Shown: positions 8,506-16,748, counted from the first letter of the stretch. The stretch: 46,028 bases of DNA from DATBFX01 sp036558305 (GCA_036558305.1 DATBFX010000208.1:1-46028); one strand, 5' to 3'. Translations and numbers: made by a program. The notes: generated by a model not told the origin, from the sequence alone.

Positions 8506-9456
8506 ATGGCGCTCGTGCTCCTCAAGCGGATCGTCTGGACGGTACCGATCCTCATCGGCATCTCGCTCGTCGTCTTCTCGATGATGCACCTGGCGCCGGG
8601 CGATCCGGCGGAGGCGATCCTCGGGCCGCGGGGGACGAAGGAGTTGCTGGCCCAGGCTCGGCACGATCTGGGGCTGGACCGGCCGCTCTACGTGCAGTAC
8701 GGGAACTGGCTGATCGATGCGGCGCACGGTGACCTGGGCGAGTCTTACCGCCTCAATCGCGCCGTCGCGCCGGAGGTCCTGGCGAAGTTCAAGAACTCGG
8801 CGATCCTCGCCTCGATCTCCTTCGTCGTCGCGGTCCTGGTCGGGGTCGCGATCGGCACTGCCTCGGCCGTGCGGCGGGGCGGGCTGATCGACAATGCGCT
8901 GATGGCGATCACCGTCACCGGTATCTCGATGCCGCCCTTCTACCTGGGGATGCTGCTGATCATCCTCTTCTCCGTGAAACTCCATCTCCTCCCGACCGGG
9001 GGGATGTACGACGTCCGGCAGGACCCCACCACCGGGCAGCTCATCCGTCACCTGATCCTGCCGGCGCTGACGCTGGCGGCGGTGCCGATCGCGGTGATCG
9101 CGCGGATCATGCGATCGTCGATGCTGGAGGTGATCGGGCAGGACTACATCCGCACCGCGCGGGCGAAAGGGCTGCGCGACCGCGGAGTGGTGTTGCGTCA
9201 CGCGTTGAGAAACTCGCTGATTCCGGTCGTCGCGGTCGTCGGGTTGCAGGTGGGGTACCTGCTGAGTGCTACCGCGCTTGTCGAGGTGGTCTTTTCCTGG
9301 CCGGGGTTGGGCTCACTGCTCGTCCAGTCGGTAGTGACGCGGGATCTGCCGCTGGCCCAGGGGGCGGTGCTCCTGATCGCGGTGATCTACGTGCTGGTGA
9401 ACATCCTGACCGATCTCGTCCAGGCGATGCTCGACCCGCGCATCACCTTCAGTTAG
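8506..9456 (+). CDS. Oligopeptide-type ABC permease DppB, operon 1
   Basis: A 316-residue inner-membrane permease of the BPD/DppB type. The N-terminal helix IVWTVPILIGISLVVFSMMHL is followed by the PGDPAEAILGP signature; the cytoplasmic EAA loop is EVIGQDYIRTARAKGLRDRG followed by HALRNSLIPV, which would contact the ATPase. Six membrane helices are expected. ATG 8506 lies just after the inverted repeat with only a weak ribosome site (GGTGACG), so translation may depend on the upstream RNA structure. It pairs with the DppC gene 30 bases downstream to form the channel for the receptor encoded upstream. Confidence 0.95.
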   Translation: MALVLLKRIVWTVPILIGISLVVFSMMHLAPGDPAEAILGPRGTKELLAQARHDLGLDRPLYVQYGNWLIDAAHGDLGESYRLNRAVAPEVLAKFKNSAILASISFVVAVLVGVAIGTASAVRRGGLIDNALMAITVTGISMPPFYLGMLLIILFSVKLHLLPTGGMYDVRQDPTTGQLIRHLILPALTLAAVPIAVIARIMRSSMLEVIGQDYIRTARAKGLRDRGVVLRHALRNSLIPVVAVVGLQVGYLLSATALVEVVFSWPGLGSLLVQSVVTRDLPLAQGAVLLIAVIYVLVNILTDLVQAMLDPRITFS

Positions 9457-9486
9457 CGCGAGCGCGGCAAGGAGATCGCGGCGTTC

Positions 9487-10401
9487 ATGGCTATTTCCGG
9501 GGCAAGACCGCTGGTCGAGGCGCCGTCCGCGGCGCAGCCGCTGGTCGAGTCTTTGCCCTTCAGCCGGCGGCATCCGGTGCTCTGGCGGCTCTGGCGCCGC
9601 AAGCTCGGGCTGGTCGGGTTGGCGATCGTCGTGCTGGTGGCGCTGGCGGCGGTCTTCGCGCCGTGGGTGGCACCGCACGATCCGCTGGCGCAGGATCTCC
9701 GCAGTCGGTTTGCGGGACCGGGAACACCGGGGTACGTGCTCGGGGCGGATGCGTTCGGGCGGGACATCTTGAGCCGGCTCATCTGGGGCGGGCGGATCAG
9801 TCTCGCGATCGGGTTCAGTGCCAGCATCGTCGCGCTCGGGATCGGGGTACCGCTCGGGATGCTGAGCGGCTACCGGGGCGGCTGGCTCGATTCATTGATG
9901 ATGCGGCTCATCGACGTGATGCTCGCGTTTCCGTACATCCTGCTCGCGATCGTGATCGTCGGGGCGCTCGGGCCGGGCTTGCGGAACACGTTGATCGCGG
10001 TCTCGATTACGAGCATCCCGTTTTACCTGCGGATCATGCGGAGCGCGGTGTTGTCGGTGCGCGGTCTGACGTTCGTCGACGCGGCGCGGGCGATCGGCGC
10101 CTCTGACACGCGAATCTTGCGGACGGCAATCTTGCCGGCGATCCTGCCGTACGTGATCGTCTCGTTTTCGATCAGCGTCGGGTGGTTGATTCTGGAGGCG
10201 GCCGGGCTGAGTTTCCTCGGTCTCGGGGCGCAACCGCCGGCCGCCGAATGGGGTTCGATGCTGGCGGAGCACCGCCAGTACATCACGATCCACCCGCACA
10301 CGGTCTACATCCCCGGTCTGATCATCCTGATCGTCGTGATCGGGTTGAACCTCTTCGGCGATGCGTTGCGGGACGCGCTGGACGTGACGTTGAAGGAGTA
10401 G
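9487..10401 (+). CDS. Oligopeptide-type ABC permease DppC, operon 1
   Basis: A 304-residue partner permease. Features are the first helix after residue 40 (KLGLVGLAIVVLVALAAVFAP), the HDPLAQDL and LGADAFGRDILSRLIWGGR signature of DppC, and an EAA loop FVDAARAIGASDTRILRTAILP. The C-terminus ends in GDALRDALDVTLKE, typical for the family. A ribosome site (AAGGAGATCG) precedes ATG 9487. No DppD/DppF-type ATPase follows; the next genes are an M24 hydrolase and a nitrilase, so the importer must borrow an ATPase from elsewhere. Confidence 0.95.
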   Translation: MAISGARPLVEAPSAAQPLVESLPFSRRHPVLWRLWRRKLGLVGLAIVVLVALAAVFAPWVAPHDPLAQDLRSRFAGPGTPGYVLGADAFGRDILSRLIWGGRISLAIGFSASIVALGIGVPLGMLSGYRGGWLDSLMMRLIDVMLAFPYILLAIVIVGALGPGLRNTLIAVSITSIPFYLRIMRSAVLSVRGLTFVDAARAIGASDTRILRTAILPAILPYVIVSFSISVGWLILEAAGLSFLGLGAQPPAAEWGSMLAEHRQYITIHPHTVYIPGLIILIVVIGLNLFGDALRDALDVTLKE

Positions 10402-10448
10402 GGCCCGAGCAGGGCTTTCCCGAGAGCGCAACGTTCGTGCTCTCCTGG

Positions 10449-10475
10449 CGGGCGGACACGGAGGTCCGCCCCTAC
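10449..10475. repeat. Single copy of the GTAGGGGCGGACC-type interspersed repeat
   Basis: This 27-base GC-rich element reads GGGCGGACACGGAGGTCCGC followed by CCCTACG. It is an imperfect palindrome (GCGGAC/GTCCGC) and matches the inner repeat at 8406-8429 and the elements at 35039-35127. It lies in the 102-base gap between dppC and the M24 gene, with the M24 ribosome site (GGAGGCGA) 20 bases downstream. Confidence 0.8.
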
Positions 10476-10503
10476 GACGGTTTGCACGAGGGAGCGGAGG
10501 CGA

Positions 10504-11664
10504 ATGATTCAAGCACCAACCCGACCCTGGATCGACTTCGGGGCGCGGATCGCCAAGCTGCGCGGCGTCCTCGCCGACAGCGAACTCGATGCGGCGGTGG
10601 TGATGGCGCCGGCGAATATCGCGTATCTGAGCGGGTTCCAGGCGCTGCTCTACTCGCGGCCGATCTACCTGATCGTCGATGCGGGCCGGACGGAACTCGT
10701 CGTGCCAGGGTTGGAGGAGGAGCACGCATCGCACGCCGCGGGGATCGACGCGGTTCACGTCTACTACGAGCATCCCGAGAAGGGGACGAAGGGCGAGAAT
10801 GCTCCCGACACGCTGGTTGCTCGGCTCCAGACAATCGGAGCGCGGCGGATCGGGTTGGAGTACGGATCGGCGCCGATTGCGCTGCGGGAGCATCTGGAAG
10901 GGAAGGGGTTGACGACCGGCAATCTGTCGCCGGCGATCGTCAGGATGCGATTGATCAAGGACGACGGCGAGATCGCGTTGATGCGGCAGGCAGCGGTGCT
11001 GGCGCGGATCGGGGTGATGGCGACGCTGGCGGCGGCGGCACCGGGACAGTCGCAACTGTCGATCGAGGCGATCGGGACGAATGCGATCCTCGAAGCGGCG
11101 CCGGAACTGACGCCGGAGGCGACGATCAATCTGTTGCAATTCACGACTTCGGGACCGGAGACGAGTCTGCCGCACCTGATCACGACGACAAGGCGGTTGA
11201 ACCGGCCCGACCTGGCGATCCATTCCCGGCAGGTCTCGGTCGACAGCGAACGGGCGGAGTTGGAGCGGACGTTCGCGATCGGCGAGATGGACGAGCGGAC
11301 GCGGCGGATTTTCGGCGTGGCCGAGGCGGCGCAGATGGCGGCGATCGAAGCCTGCCGGCCGGGAGCGCCGATGCGGGAGGTCGATGCGGCGGCACGGCGA
11401 ATCATCCAGGCGGCGGGGTACGGCGAGTATTCGATCCATCGGACCGGACACGGGCTGGGGATCGAGGCGCACGAGGCCCCGTACATCCGGTGGGACGTCG
11501 ACGATCCGCTGGAGGTCGGGATGGTTGTCTCGATCGAGCCGGGCATCTACATTCCGGGTGTTTGCGGGGCACGGCATTCGGACACCGTCGTCATCACGGC
11601 GGACGGACACGAGACGATCACGGAGGCGCCCAAGGGGGCGGAGAACCTGATCTTCGATCGGTAG
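10504..11664 (+). CDS. M24 family (creatinase/proline dipeptidase-like) hydrolase
   Basis: A 386-residue two-domain protein: an N-terminal creatinase_N domain (about 15-140, including NIAYLSGFQALLYSRP) and a C-terminal pita-bread domain. The motif HRTGHGLGIEAHEAP (His312, His316) and SIEPGIYIPG are clear. However, the segment where the two metal-binding aspartates should be (residues 240-257, HSRQVSVDSERAELERTF) has Ser and Glu, and the last ligand segment reads GARHSDTVVI, with no Glu. This resembles the metal-independent creatinase-like subclass rather than an aminopeptidase. ATG 10504 follows GGAGGCGA directly. Its place after an importer and before a nitrilase suggests hydrolysis of an imported small amide, creatine-like compound or peptide. 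Confidence 0.88.
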   Translation: MIQAPTRPWIDFGARIAKLRGVLADSELDAAVVMAPANIAYLSGFQALLYSRPIYLIVDAGRTELVVPGLEEEHASHAAGIDAVHVYYEHPEKGTKGENAPDTLVARLQTIGARRIGLEYGSAPIALREHLEGKGLTTGNLSPAIVRMRLIKDDGEIALMRQAAVLARIGVMATLAAAAPGQSQLSIEAIGTNAILEAAPELTPEATINLLQFTTSGPETSLPHLITTTRRLNRPDLAIHSRQVSVDSERAELERTFAIGEMDERTRRIFGVAEAAQMAAIEACRPGAPMREVDAAARRIIQAAGYGEYSIHRTGHGLGIEAHEAPYIRWDVDDPLEVGMVVSIEPGIYIPGVCGARHSDTVVITADGHETITEAPKGAENLIFDR

Positions 11665-11703
11665 GCATCGTTCGGGCGGAGCTTTCGCGAAAGGAGCACT
11701 CCG

Positions 11704-12765
11704 GTGGCGAAGAACGGGCGGAACGGGAAGAACGGGATCGTCGCGAAGAACGGGCACGTCCATACGGCGGGGGAGACGACGATCAGTGCGGTGGCGATGC
11801 ACTGCTCGCACGATCCCGAGGCGAACTGGAAGAAGTACCTGGCGTTCGTCGACGAGGCGGCGGCACGGGGAAGCGATTACCTGGTCTTCCCCGAGGTGTC
11901 GCTGCACGGGTACCTGATGGGGACTGCGGCACTCGGGTCGCCGGAGATGTCGGAGCAGTTACGGTATTTCCGGCGGGTGGCCGAACCGGTGCCGGGACCG
12001 ACGACGGACCGGTTGACGGTGCTGGCGGCCAGGCACAACATGCTGATCCAGGCCGGGCTGGCCGAGCGGGCGATGGACGGCAATATGGTCTACAACAGCG
12101 CCGTCCTGGTCGGGCCGCAGGGGGTGATCGGGGTTTTCCGGAAATTGCACAACCAGTTCGAGTGGCCGGTGTTCGGGCCGGGCGATCACCTCTCGGTGTT
12201 CGAGACGCGGCTGGGCAAGATCGGGATGTTCATCTGCTACGACCTGGCGTTCCCGGAGATCACCCGTGCCTTCGCCCTGCAGGGGGCGACGATCGCGGCG
12301 TTGACGACGGCCTGGCCGATGAAGGGGGACGATCCCGAGACCGACTACTACGGGTACACCTACGATCTGTTGAGCCGGTCGATGGCGCTGGCGAACCAGA
12401 TGTGGATGGTCTGCTCGAATCAGGTGCTGCGGCCGCCGACACCGGGCTGCGCGAACTACTACGGGCACAGCCGGATCATCGCGCCGACCGGGAAGATCGT
12501 GGCCGAGATCGGGCACGAGGAGGGGTTGGCGACGGCGACGGTCGATCTCCACGAGGGGATCGAGCGCGGGCGAACGCTGGAGTTCTTCGGGCTCAACCTG
12601 TTGGAGGACCGGCGACCGGAGTTCTACGGGATCCTGGCCGACAAGGGCGTCTACTACCAGAGCGAGGTGGCGCCGCTGCCGCGGCAAGTGACGAAGGCGA
12701 ACGGGGCGGAGTTGGCCGCGTCGTCGGTGCGGGAGCGGGAGCGGGAGACGGTGGCGGGGGACTAG
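11704..12765 (+). CDS. Carbon-nitrogen hydrolase (nitrilase superfamily amidase)
   Basis: A 353-residue protein with the complete nitrilase-fold triad: Glu64 in VFPEVSLHGY, Lys147 in VFRKLHNQ and Cys178 in MFICYDLAFPE. The arrangement and the N-terminal CSHDPEANWKKY segment are closest to N-carbamoyl amino-acid or aliphatic amidases; the first 20 residues are a Lys/Asn/Gly-rich tail (KNGRNGKNGIVAKNG). GTG 11704 follows AAAGGAG. It is 39 bases downstream of the M24 gene and is probably the last gene of the operon. It would release ammonia or carbamate from an amide or N-carbamoyl substrate in the cytoplasm. The substrate cannot be told from sequence. Confidence 0.9.
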   Translation: MAKNGRNGKNGIVAKNGHVHTAGETTISAVAMHCSHDPEANWKKYLAFVDEAAARGSDYLVFPEVSLHGYLMGTAALGSPEMSEQLRYFRRVAEPVPGPTTDRLTVLAARHNMLIQAGLAERAMDGNMVYNSAVLVGPQGVIGVFRKLHNQFEWPVFGPGDHLSVFETRLGKIGMFICYDLAFPEITRAFALQGATIAALTTAWPMKGDDPETDYYGYTYDLLSRSMALANQMWMVCSNQVLRPPTPGCANYYGHSRIIAPTGKIVAEIGHEEGLATATVDLHEGIERGRTLEFFGLNLLEDRRPEFYGILADKGVYYQSEVAPLPRQVTKANGAELAASSVRERERETVAGD

Positions 12766-13024
12766 CTCGCGGATCGGGTCCTGAACCGGTTCGGCGAAAC
12801 GGTTTGGGCCGATTGGGGTTCCCTCCCAGTTGGGTTTCGGGACTTCTCGACCCGAGGCAACCTGCGACGCCTCGTCGCGGTGCCGGAGCAGTGGCCGTCG
12901 ATCCGACACCCCGTTGCCTCGCCCGTGACGAGTGGGACTGCCGATGCACGGGTCTCACGGATTTGACGGCTCGACCGCGGCGGTGCGAGGATGACCCGGT
13001 CCCAGGGTATCCGCGGGAGGGGCC

Positions 13025-13408
13025 GTGTCACGCCGATTGCACGTCCTGGCGACCGAAGACGACGTCGCGCTGCGCGATCTGCTGGCCGAGATCCTGGAAG
13101 GGGAGGGACACCGCGTCACCTTCTCGTCCGGCCAGGACGTCGCGGCGGTGGCCGCCGACCCGCCCGATCTCCTGCTGCTCGACGGGCGGGGGCTACCGGG
13201 CGATTCCGGGTGGGCCTACCTGGAGCGGCTGAAAGCCGACCCGCGGACCGCGCCGATTCCGGTCCTGGTTCTGACCGGCGAGGGTTGGGCCGCCGAGCGC
13301 TACGCCGCACGCTTGGCGGCGCTCGACACCGTTCTGGTTCTCAAGCCCTTCGACCTCGCCGATCTGCTGGAGCAGGTGCGCCGCCGCGTCGGCGGCGAGC
13401 CCGCCTGA
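13025..13408 (+). CDS. Stand-alone response regulator receiver domain
   Basis: A 127-residue CheY-like protein with no output domain. The acidic pocket is Glu11-Asp12-Asp13 (ATEDDVALRD), the phosphoacceptor Asp53 (LLLLDGRG), the switch Thr84 (VLTGEG) and the conserved Lys107 (LKPFDLADLL). GTG 13025 sits behind GGGAGGGGCC. No histidine kinase is nearby, so its partner is encoded elsewhere. The 259-base gap 12766-13024 before it shows no gene. A strong hairpin at 13475 probably ends its transcript. It may act by protein-protein contact, as a phosphorelay intermediate or in motility or development; the sequence does not decide. Confidence 0.9.
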   Translation: MSRRLHVLATEDDVALRDLLAEILEGEGHRVTFSSGQDVAAVAADPPDLLLLDGRGLPGDSGWAYLERLKADPRTAPIPVLVLTGEGWAAERYAARLAALDTVLVLKPFDLADLLEQVRRRVGGEPA

Positions 13409-13474
13409 TTTGGCCGACTTCGGCAGCGTGCCCGTGAGGCGGCGCGTTCCGCCAGGTGTGCGTCAGCGTTTTCG

Positions 13475-13516
13475 GTAGGGGAGGGCACCGGGGACCCTCT
13501 GGGTGCCCTCCCCTAC
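13475..13516 (+). terminator. GC-rich hairpin downstream of the response regulator
   Basis: A perfect 15-base stem (GTAGGGGAGGGCACC, 13475-13489, with 13502-13516) and 12-base loop. There is no clear T-run, so it is terminator-like rather than a textbook intrinsic terminator. Its GTAGGGG ends tie it to the interspersed repeat family at 8356, 10449 and 35039. Confidence 0.6.
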
Positions 13517-13615
13517 GCCGAACGGGACGCCCCGGGCCGGGCGAAAACGCCGGCGCACGCCCCCTTCCGCCCCCGCGGTTCGTATTCCGGTGCTATCTCG
13601 TGTAGAGTGGGCAGT

Positions 13616-13690
13616 CGCGGGGTGGAGCAGCGGCAGCTCGTTGGGCTCATAACCCAAAGGTCGGCGGTTCGAATCCGCCCCCCGCTACCA
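13616..13690 (+). tRNA. Initiator tRNA-fMet (CAT anticodon), CCA encoded
   Basis: A 75-base cloverleaf: acceptor CGCGGGG/CCCCGCT, D-arm GAGC-GCTC, anticodon arm TTGGG-CTCATAA-CCCAA, variable AGGTC, T-arm GGCGG-TTCGAAT-CCGCC, discriminator A and encoded CCA. Three consecutive G-C pairs next to the anticodon loop and an unpaired first acceptor position (C1 opposite T72) identify an initiator rather than an elongator. The more common mismatch is C1-A72; here it is C1-U72. Confidence 0.95.
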
Positions 13691-13724
13691 GCGGCCGGCA
13701 GAATGCAGCCTCCGGGGCCGGCGA

Positions 13725-13955
13725 TCACCCTGGGTGAACGGCGGCCCCGTCGCCTCCATCCTCGGGTCGCAAATAGCGGCGGGCGACATCCTCCCCGGTC
13801 GCCTCCTCGACCAGCACCAACTCGCCCATCGCTCCCTCGGCGATCAATCGGGCCGCGTGCTGCGACAGCTCTTCCTGGCTCGCGTGGACGTCGGAGGTGT
13901 GGGCAATCACGGTTGCGGTCCCGGCGGTGCGGTGTTCGACGCGGAAGGTGCTCAT
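13725..13955 (-). CDS. Small hypothetical protein (76 residues)
   Basis: From ATG 13955 (MSTFRVEHRTAGTATVIAHT) to 13725. The sequence looks like a compact alpha/beta domain: a strand pair, a helix (SQEELSQHAARLIAEG), a strand (GELVLVEE) and a polar tail. I do not recognise the family. The frame extends to 14042, but that part is Arg/Pro-rich and unlikely. No ribosome site precedes ATG 13955; a TATCCT box lies six bases upstream of it, so a leaderless message is possible. It is convergent with the tRNA. Confidence 0.5.
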   Translation of the reverse strand: MSTFRVEHRTAGTATVIAHTSDVHASQEELSQHAARLIAEGAMGELVLVEEATGEDVARRYLRPEDGGDGAAVHPG

Positions 13956-14060
13956 GGCGCAAGGATACCAAGAGTAGGGCGGTTGTCGCGGCAGCAGCGC
14001 GTGACGACGGCGGCGAGGAGTCGTATACGACGCGCGCCACAATCGAAGAGCACCACGCGA

Positions 14061-14330
14061 TCACGCGTCCGGTGACCGCGCGGGATCTCGCTTCTGCCCT
14101 TCGATCAGGCCGACTTCGACCTCGGCGGCACGCCGTGCCGCGACCGCTGGCTCCGTGCCGCCGCGGATGGCGGCCTCCATCACCTGTCGCGCCATGCCCC
14201 GTGCCCACTCGTCGGATCCCCGCTTGGTCGCCAGGAGTTCTTGCCGCTCACGGTGCTCCCGTGCCCTGCGTTCGGTCTCCGATTGCGCGCGCGCTCGATT
14301 CCAAGCCCGCTGTCTGTCCGCGCTGGACAT
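14061..14330 (-). CDS. Small charged helical protein (89 residues), unknown
   Basis: ATG 14330 has a strong GGAGGG ribosome site five bases upstream, which decides the start; the frame itself is open to 14447. The protein is rich in Arg, Glu and Ala (SSADRQRAWNRARAQSETER and onward) and should form long helices or a coiled coil. I do not recognise a family. It lies downstream of the XRE regulator on the same strand and could be co-transcribed with it. Confidence 0.6.
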   Translation of the reverse strand: MSSADRQRAWNRARAQSETERRAREHRERQELLATKRGSDEWARGMARQVMEAAIRGGTEPAVAARRAAEVEVGLIEGQKRDPARSPDA

Positions 14331-14446
14331 TCGTGCCCTCCAGGCGTGGTTGGGCGGTGCCAAAGTGAGCGCGCTGTCGGGTACCATGCCGAGCCGTCCA
14401 CTTGGCGCGGTCGTCCCTGAGGCGTGGACCGGCCGCACCCGTCTCA

Positions 14447-14698
14447 CTACCGTTTCGCGTGCCGTCGATGAGCCTGCCAGCCGGCGAAGACCTCTTCGGT
14501 TTGGTAGCCCTTGCCGCTAATTAGGGTGTTCAGGCCGGTGACGAGCCGTGCTTTGACCTCGAGGCGCGGCGTGCCGTCGATCTCCTCCACGCGCCGGATG
14601 ATCCGTTCGCTCACCCCTGCCGCCGTCGCGAGTGCCGCGGTCGAAATCCCCTCGCGCTCACGAATCGCTTTCAGATGGTTTCCGGGTCCGATGCTCAC
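14447..14698 (-). CDS. XRE-family helix-turn-helix regulator (83 residues)
   Basis: GTG 14698 is preceded by AAGGGTGA. The first 60 residues form a Cro/CI-type HTH: LKAIREREGISTAALATAAG, then VSERIIRRVEEIDGTPRLEV. The C-terminal 25 residues are a short tail (GYQTEEVFAGW). It would bind DNA as a dimer. It stands in an island of small genes, so control of its neighbours, or of a lost mobile element, is plausible. Confidence 0.8.
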   Translation of the reverse strand: MSIGPGNHLKAIREREGISTAALATAAGVSERIIRRVEEIDGTPRLEVKARLVTGLNTLISGKGYQTEEVFAGWQAHRRHAKR

Positions 14699-14785
14699 GA
14701 ATCACCCTTTTCTACGTGTGCCGTGCAGCGGCAACAGGCCGACGTCCAAAGAAGACCCGGCCGGGTCCACCGGCACCGCGGTCCG

Positions 14786-15163
14786 TCACGCCGTCGCCCG
14801 CGACCAGGCGGCGAGGGCTTCGGCAAACTGCGCTTCCGCGGTGGCCTGGTCGATCTGGTCGCTCAGGTAGCGGTGGCCCGTCGCGACCATCTGCCGCGGG
14901 CAACCGTACCGACCCTCGGTCCGTTCGAGGTAGTGCCCCGGCGGCAGGGTCCAAAACTGCGGCCGTTCGCCGTGGATCCGCATGCGGATCCACGCCGGAA
15001 CGCGGGGGAGGGGTTGGTGGATCGCCATTTCGACGGTGCGGTCCTCTTTGGACGCCAAGATCTCGATGTGACCGGTGTTTCTCCGATCGACGACGATCGC
15101 CTCAGCCCTAATGGAAGCGGCGGTAACGGACGATGAGTTCGGGCCCGGCGCGGCGGTGGCCAA
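14786..15163 (-). CDS. Small hypothetical protein, paralogue of the broken gene at 15386-15674
   Basis: Up to 125 residues; the family part begins near residue 30 (GHIEILASKEDRTVEMAIHQ) and includes a PPGHYLERTEGRYGCPR turn and a helical end (DQATAEAQFAEALAAWSRAT). The start is uncertain: the in-frame GTG at 15163 overlaps the preceding gene by 56 bases and has no ribosome site, and no good start is seen near 15090. A frameshifted relative lies 0.6 kb upstream on the same strand (PPGHRFEGYPGDFGAPR, then FLAKRIDRPAAEAEFARLL). I do not recognise the family. Confidence 0.55.
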   Translation of the reverse strand: MATAAPGPNSSSVTAASIRAEAIVVDRRNTGHIEILASKEDRTVEMAIHQPLPRVPAWIRMRIHGERPQFWTLPPGHYLERTEGRYGCPRQMVATGHRYLSDQIDQATAEAQFAEALAAWSRATA

Positions 15164-15302
15164 GGAGCCAGGAAGCCGCGGCGGCGCGGATGATGCCTCC
15201 GGGCACGCGGCGATGGTCGACGGGGGTCACCTGCCAACCGACTTTGGCCAGCATCGCGGCGTCGCGCTGGTACGCGGCCACCCAGTCGTAGACGCGCTCC
15301 AT
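15108..15302 (-). CDS. Small conserved-looking protein (64 residues)
   Basis: Starting at ATG 15302, the product has the layout of a family of short proteins I associate with this bacterial group: YQRDAAMLAKVGWQV, then a hydrophobic segment (IIRAAAASWLLGH) and a final basic strand (PELIVRYRR). It probably sits at or in the membrane. The ribosome site is weak (GGAACGC). It lies between the two paralogues described at 14786 and 15386. Function unknown. Confidence 0.6.
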   Translation of the reverse strand: MERVYDWVAAYQRDAAMLAKVGWQVTPVDHRRVPGGIIRAAAASWLLGHRRAGPELIVRYRRFH

Positions 15303-15385
15303 GCGTTCCAGCTGAAGGTGCCGGGTCTCCGCATCCTCGTTGTGTGGAGTTGCCGGCCACGGATCCCGCCACGTGCGCCTCGCCG

Positions 15386-15674
15386 TCACCGGGTGGCATC
15401 CCCGTCCCAGCGCGCGAGGAGCCGCGCGAACTCCGCTTCGGCTGCCGGCCGGTCGATCCGCTTGGCGAGGAAGTCGCGCCACGACCAGGAGTGTGCGCGG
15501 CGCCCCGAAATCGCCGGGGTACCCCTCGAAGCGGTGCCCCGGCGGGACCGACGCCAATGGATGTCCTTCGTGGCCGGGCGTGACGCGCATCACCGCGGGG
15601 ATCCCCAACCCCGCGTCCGCCACGCTGAGATCGACCATATTCGGATCTTCGCCGTTCCTGATCTCGACGCGCAT
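15386..15674 (-). pseudogene. Frameshifted paralogue of the 14786-15163 gene
   Basis: ATG 15674 has an excellent GGAGGTGG site. The frame reads well (MRVEIRNGEDPNMVDLSV, then PPGHRFEGYPGDFGAPR) until about 15490. The remainder of the family, SWSWRDFLAKRIDRPAAEAE onward, ending ARWDGDATR with a TGA at 15386, is in another frame. Alignment to the intact paralogue places a one-base insertion (or two-base loss) between about 15485 and 15498. The rest of the original frame turns into Arg-rich nonsense. A sequencing error is possible. Confidence 0.6.
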
Positions 15675-15856
15675 GGCCACCTCCGGGATGCCGAACACCG
15701 TGTGTGCCGCGGCGGCATTCGCCTCGGCGGCATGCCCGCGGTCGGTCACCGACCGGGCGCCGGTACTCCTCCCTGACCGAGGATGCGGCGCAACCATCTG
15801 TTCCACCATCGACGGAGCACGGTGACCTCCTTGTCGTCCCAGACGACGAACGCGAT

Positions 15857-16748
15857 TCACCCGACGGGTATCGGGCGGATTGAGCCGGTCGGAACGTTCC
15901 ACGCGGCCATAGATCTCCGGTCTCTTCTGTCAGCGATCACACCGGCGAACAGAGCGGCGTGACGCCGCGCGATCACGGACCGATCGAAGCAGGCCGCGGC
16001 GTGGGCGCGGCAGGCCGCGGAATCGAGCGCCATCGCCACCGGAAGTGCCCGCGCCATCGCCGCCCCGTCGGCGCAGGCGAATCCCGTCTCGCCGTCGACG
16101 ACGACCTCGGGTACCGACCCCCGGCGGAGTGCGACGACCGGCCTCCCTGGCCACCCGGATCGCCGCGGCCGGGTCTTTCTCCCAGTGGCAACGCCCGACG
16201 AAGGCAACGTACGCCTCCTTCCGGTCGTGTCCATAGAATGGGGTACCCCAAACGTCGACCGGGTTGTGGACGACACCGGCGAAGGCGATCTCCCCGTCCG
16301 CGGCGGTCGAGAAGAGCTCGCGTTGCCGGTGGCTGATGGCGAGTAAGCGGTCGCCCCGCAGGCTCATTTCCCGGTAGGCGGCCACGGCGGCCGGCGTCGC
16401 CGGACCGTGGATCGTGTGGACGACGGGCACGGGGTAGTCGACGGCCGGCGCGACGTCGGTATGGTCGTGGACGAGATCGGCGCCAAGCCGCACGGCAAGG
16501 CGGTACCCCTGCCGGCCGACCTCGTACAGGTGCCGGCGCTTTTCCGTCTCGGTCACGTCGAGCCCCAGGGCCTGCTCGACGTTGGGGATGAGTTGGGCAC
16601 TCGTCGACGACCCGGCCGGTGCGAACAGCGCCACCTCCTGCCCATCGTCGTCGAAGCCCTCCACGCGGTCGAACACAACGCGTTCGATGCCTCCGTATCC
16701 AGGCGGAGGAATGGGGAACCATGGTGGTGCGATCTCAAGAATCCGCAT
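15857..16748 (-). pseudogene. GT4-type glycosyltransferase with large internal deletion
   Basis: ATG 16748 (MRILEIAPPWFPIPPPGYGG) follows GAGGT by five bases. The first 200 residues are a normal GT-B N-terminal domain (GGIERVVFDRVEGF, DLVHDHTDVAP, HTIHGPATPAAV, FVGRCHWEKDPAAAIRVAREA). At about 16140 the text jumps, in another frame, to PVVALRRGSVPEVVVDGETG, which belongs about 100 residues further on. The segment that holds the UDP-sugar-binding E-x7-E region (the typical EPFGLVMVEA stretch) is missing. The tail then runs to 15857. The gene cannot encode an active enzyme; it is a deletion relic. A start overlap of 14 bases with the upstream small gene shows it was part of an operon. Confidence 0.8.

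Noticed and set aside
6595..9201. 868-codon minus-strand frame
   Set aside because: Antisense of the receptor and dppB of operon 1 and of the repeat between them; composition is typical of shadow frames in high-GC DNA.
10182..13232. 1016-codon plus-strand frame
   Set aside because: Runs in an alternative frame across dppC, the M24 hydrolase, the nitrilase and part of the response regulator; no recognisable domain.
15675..15902. N-terminal extension of the 264-codon minus frame
   Set aside because: Arg/Pro/Ala-rich and without a ribosome site; the ATG at 15674 has a strong one. The frame only appears long because it crosses the frameshift.
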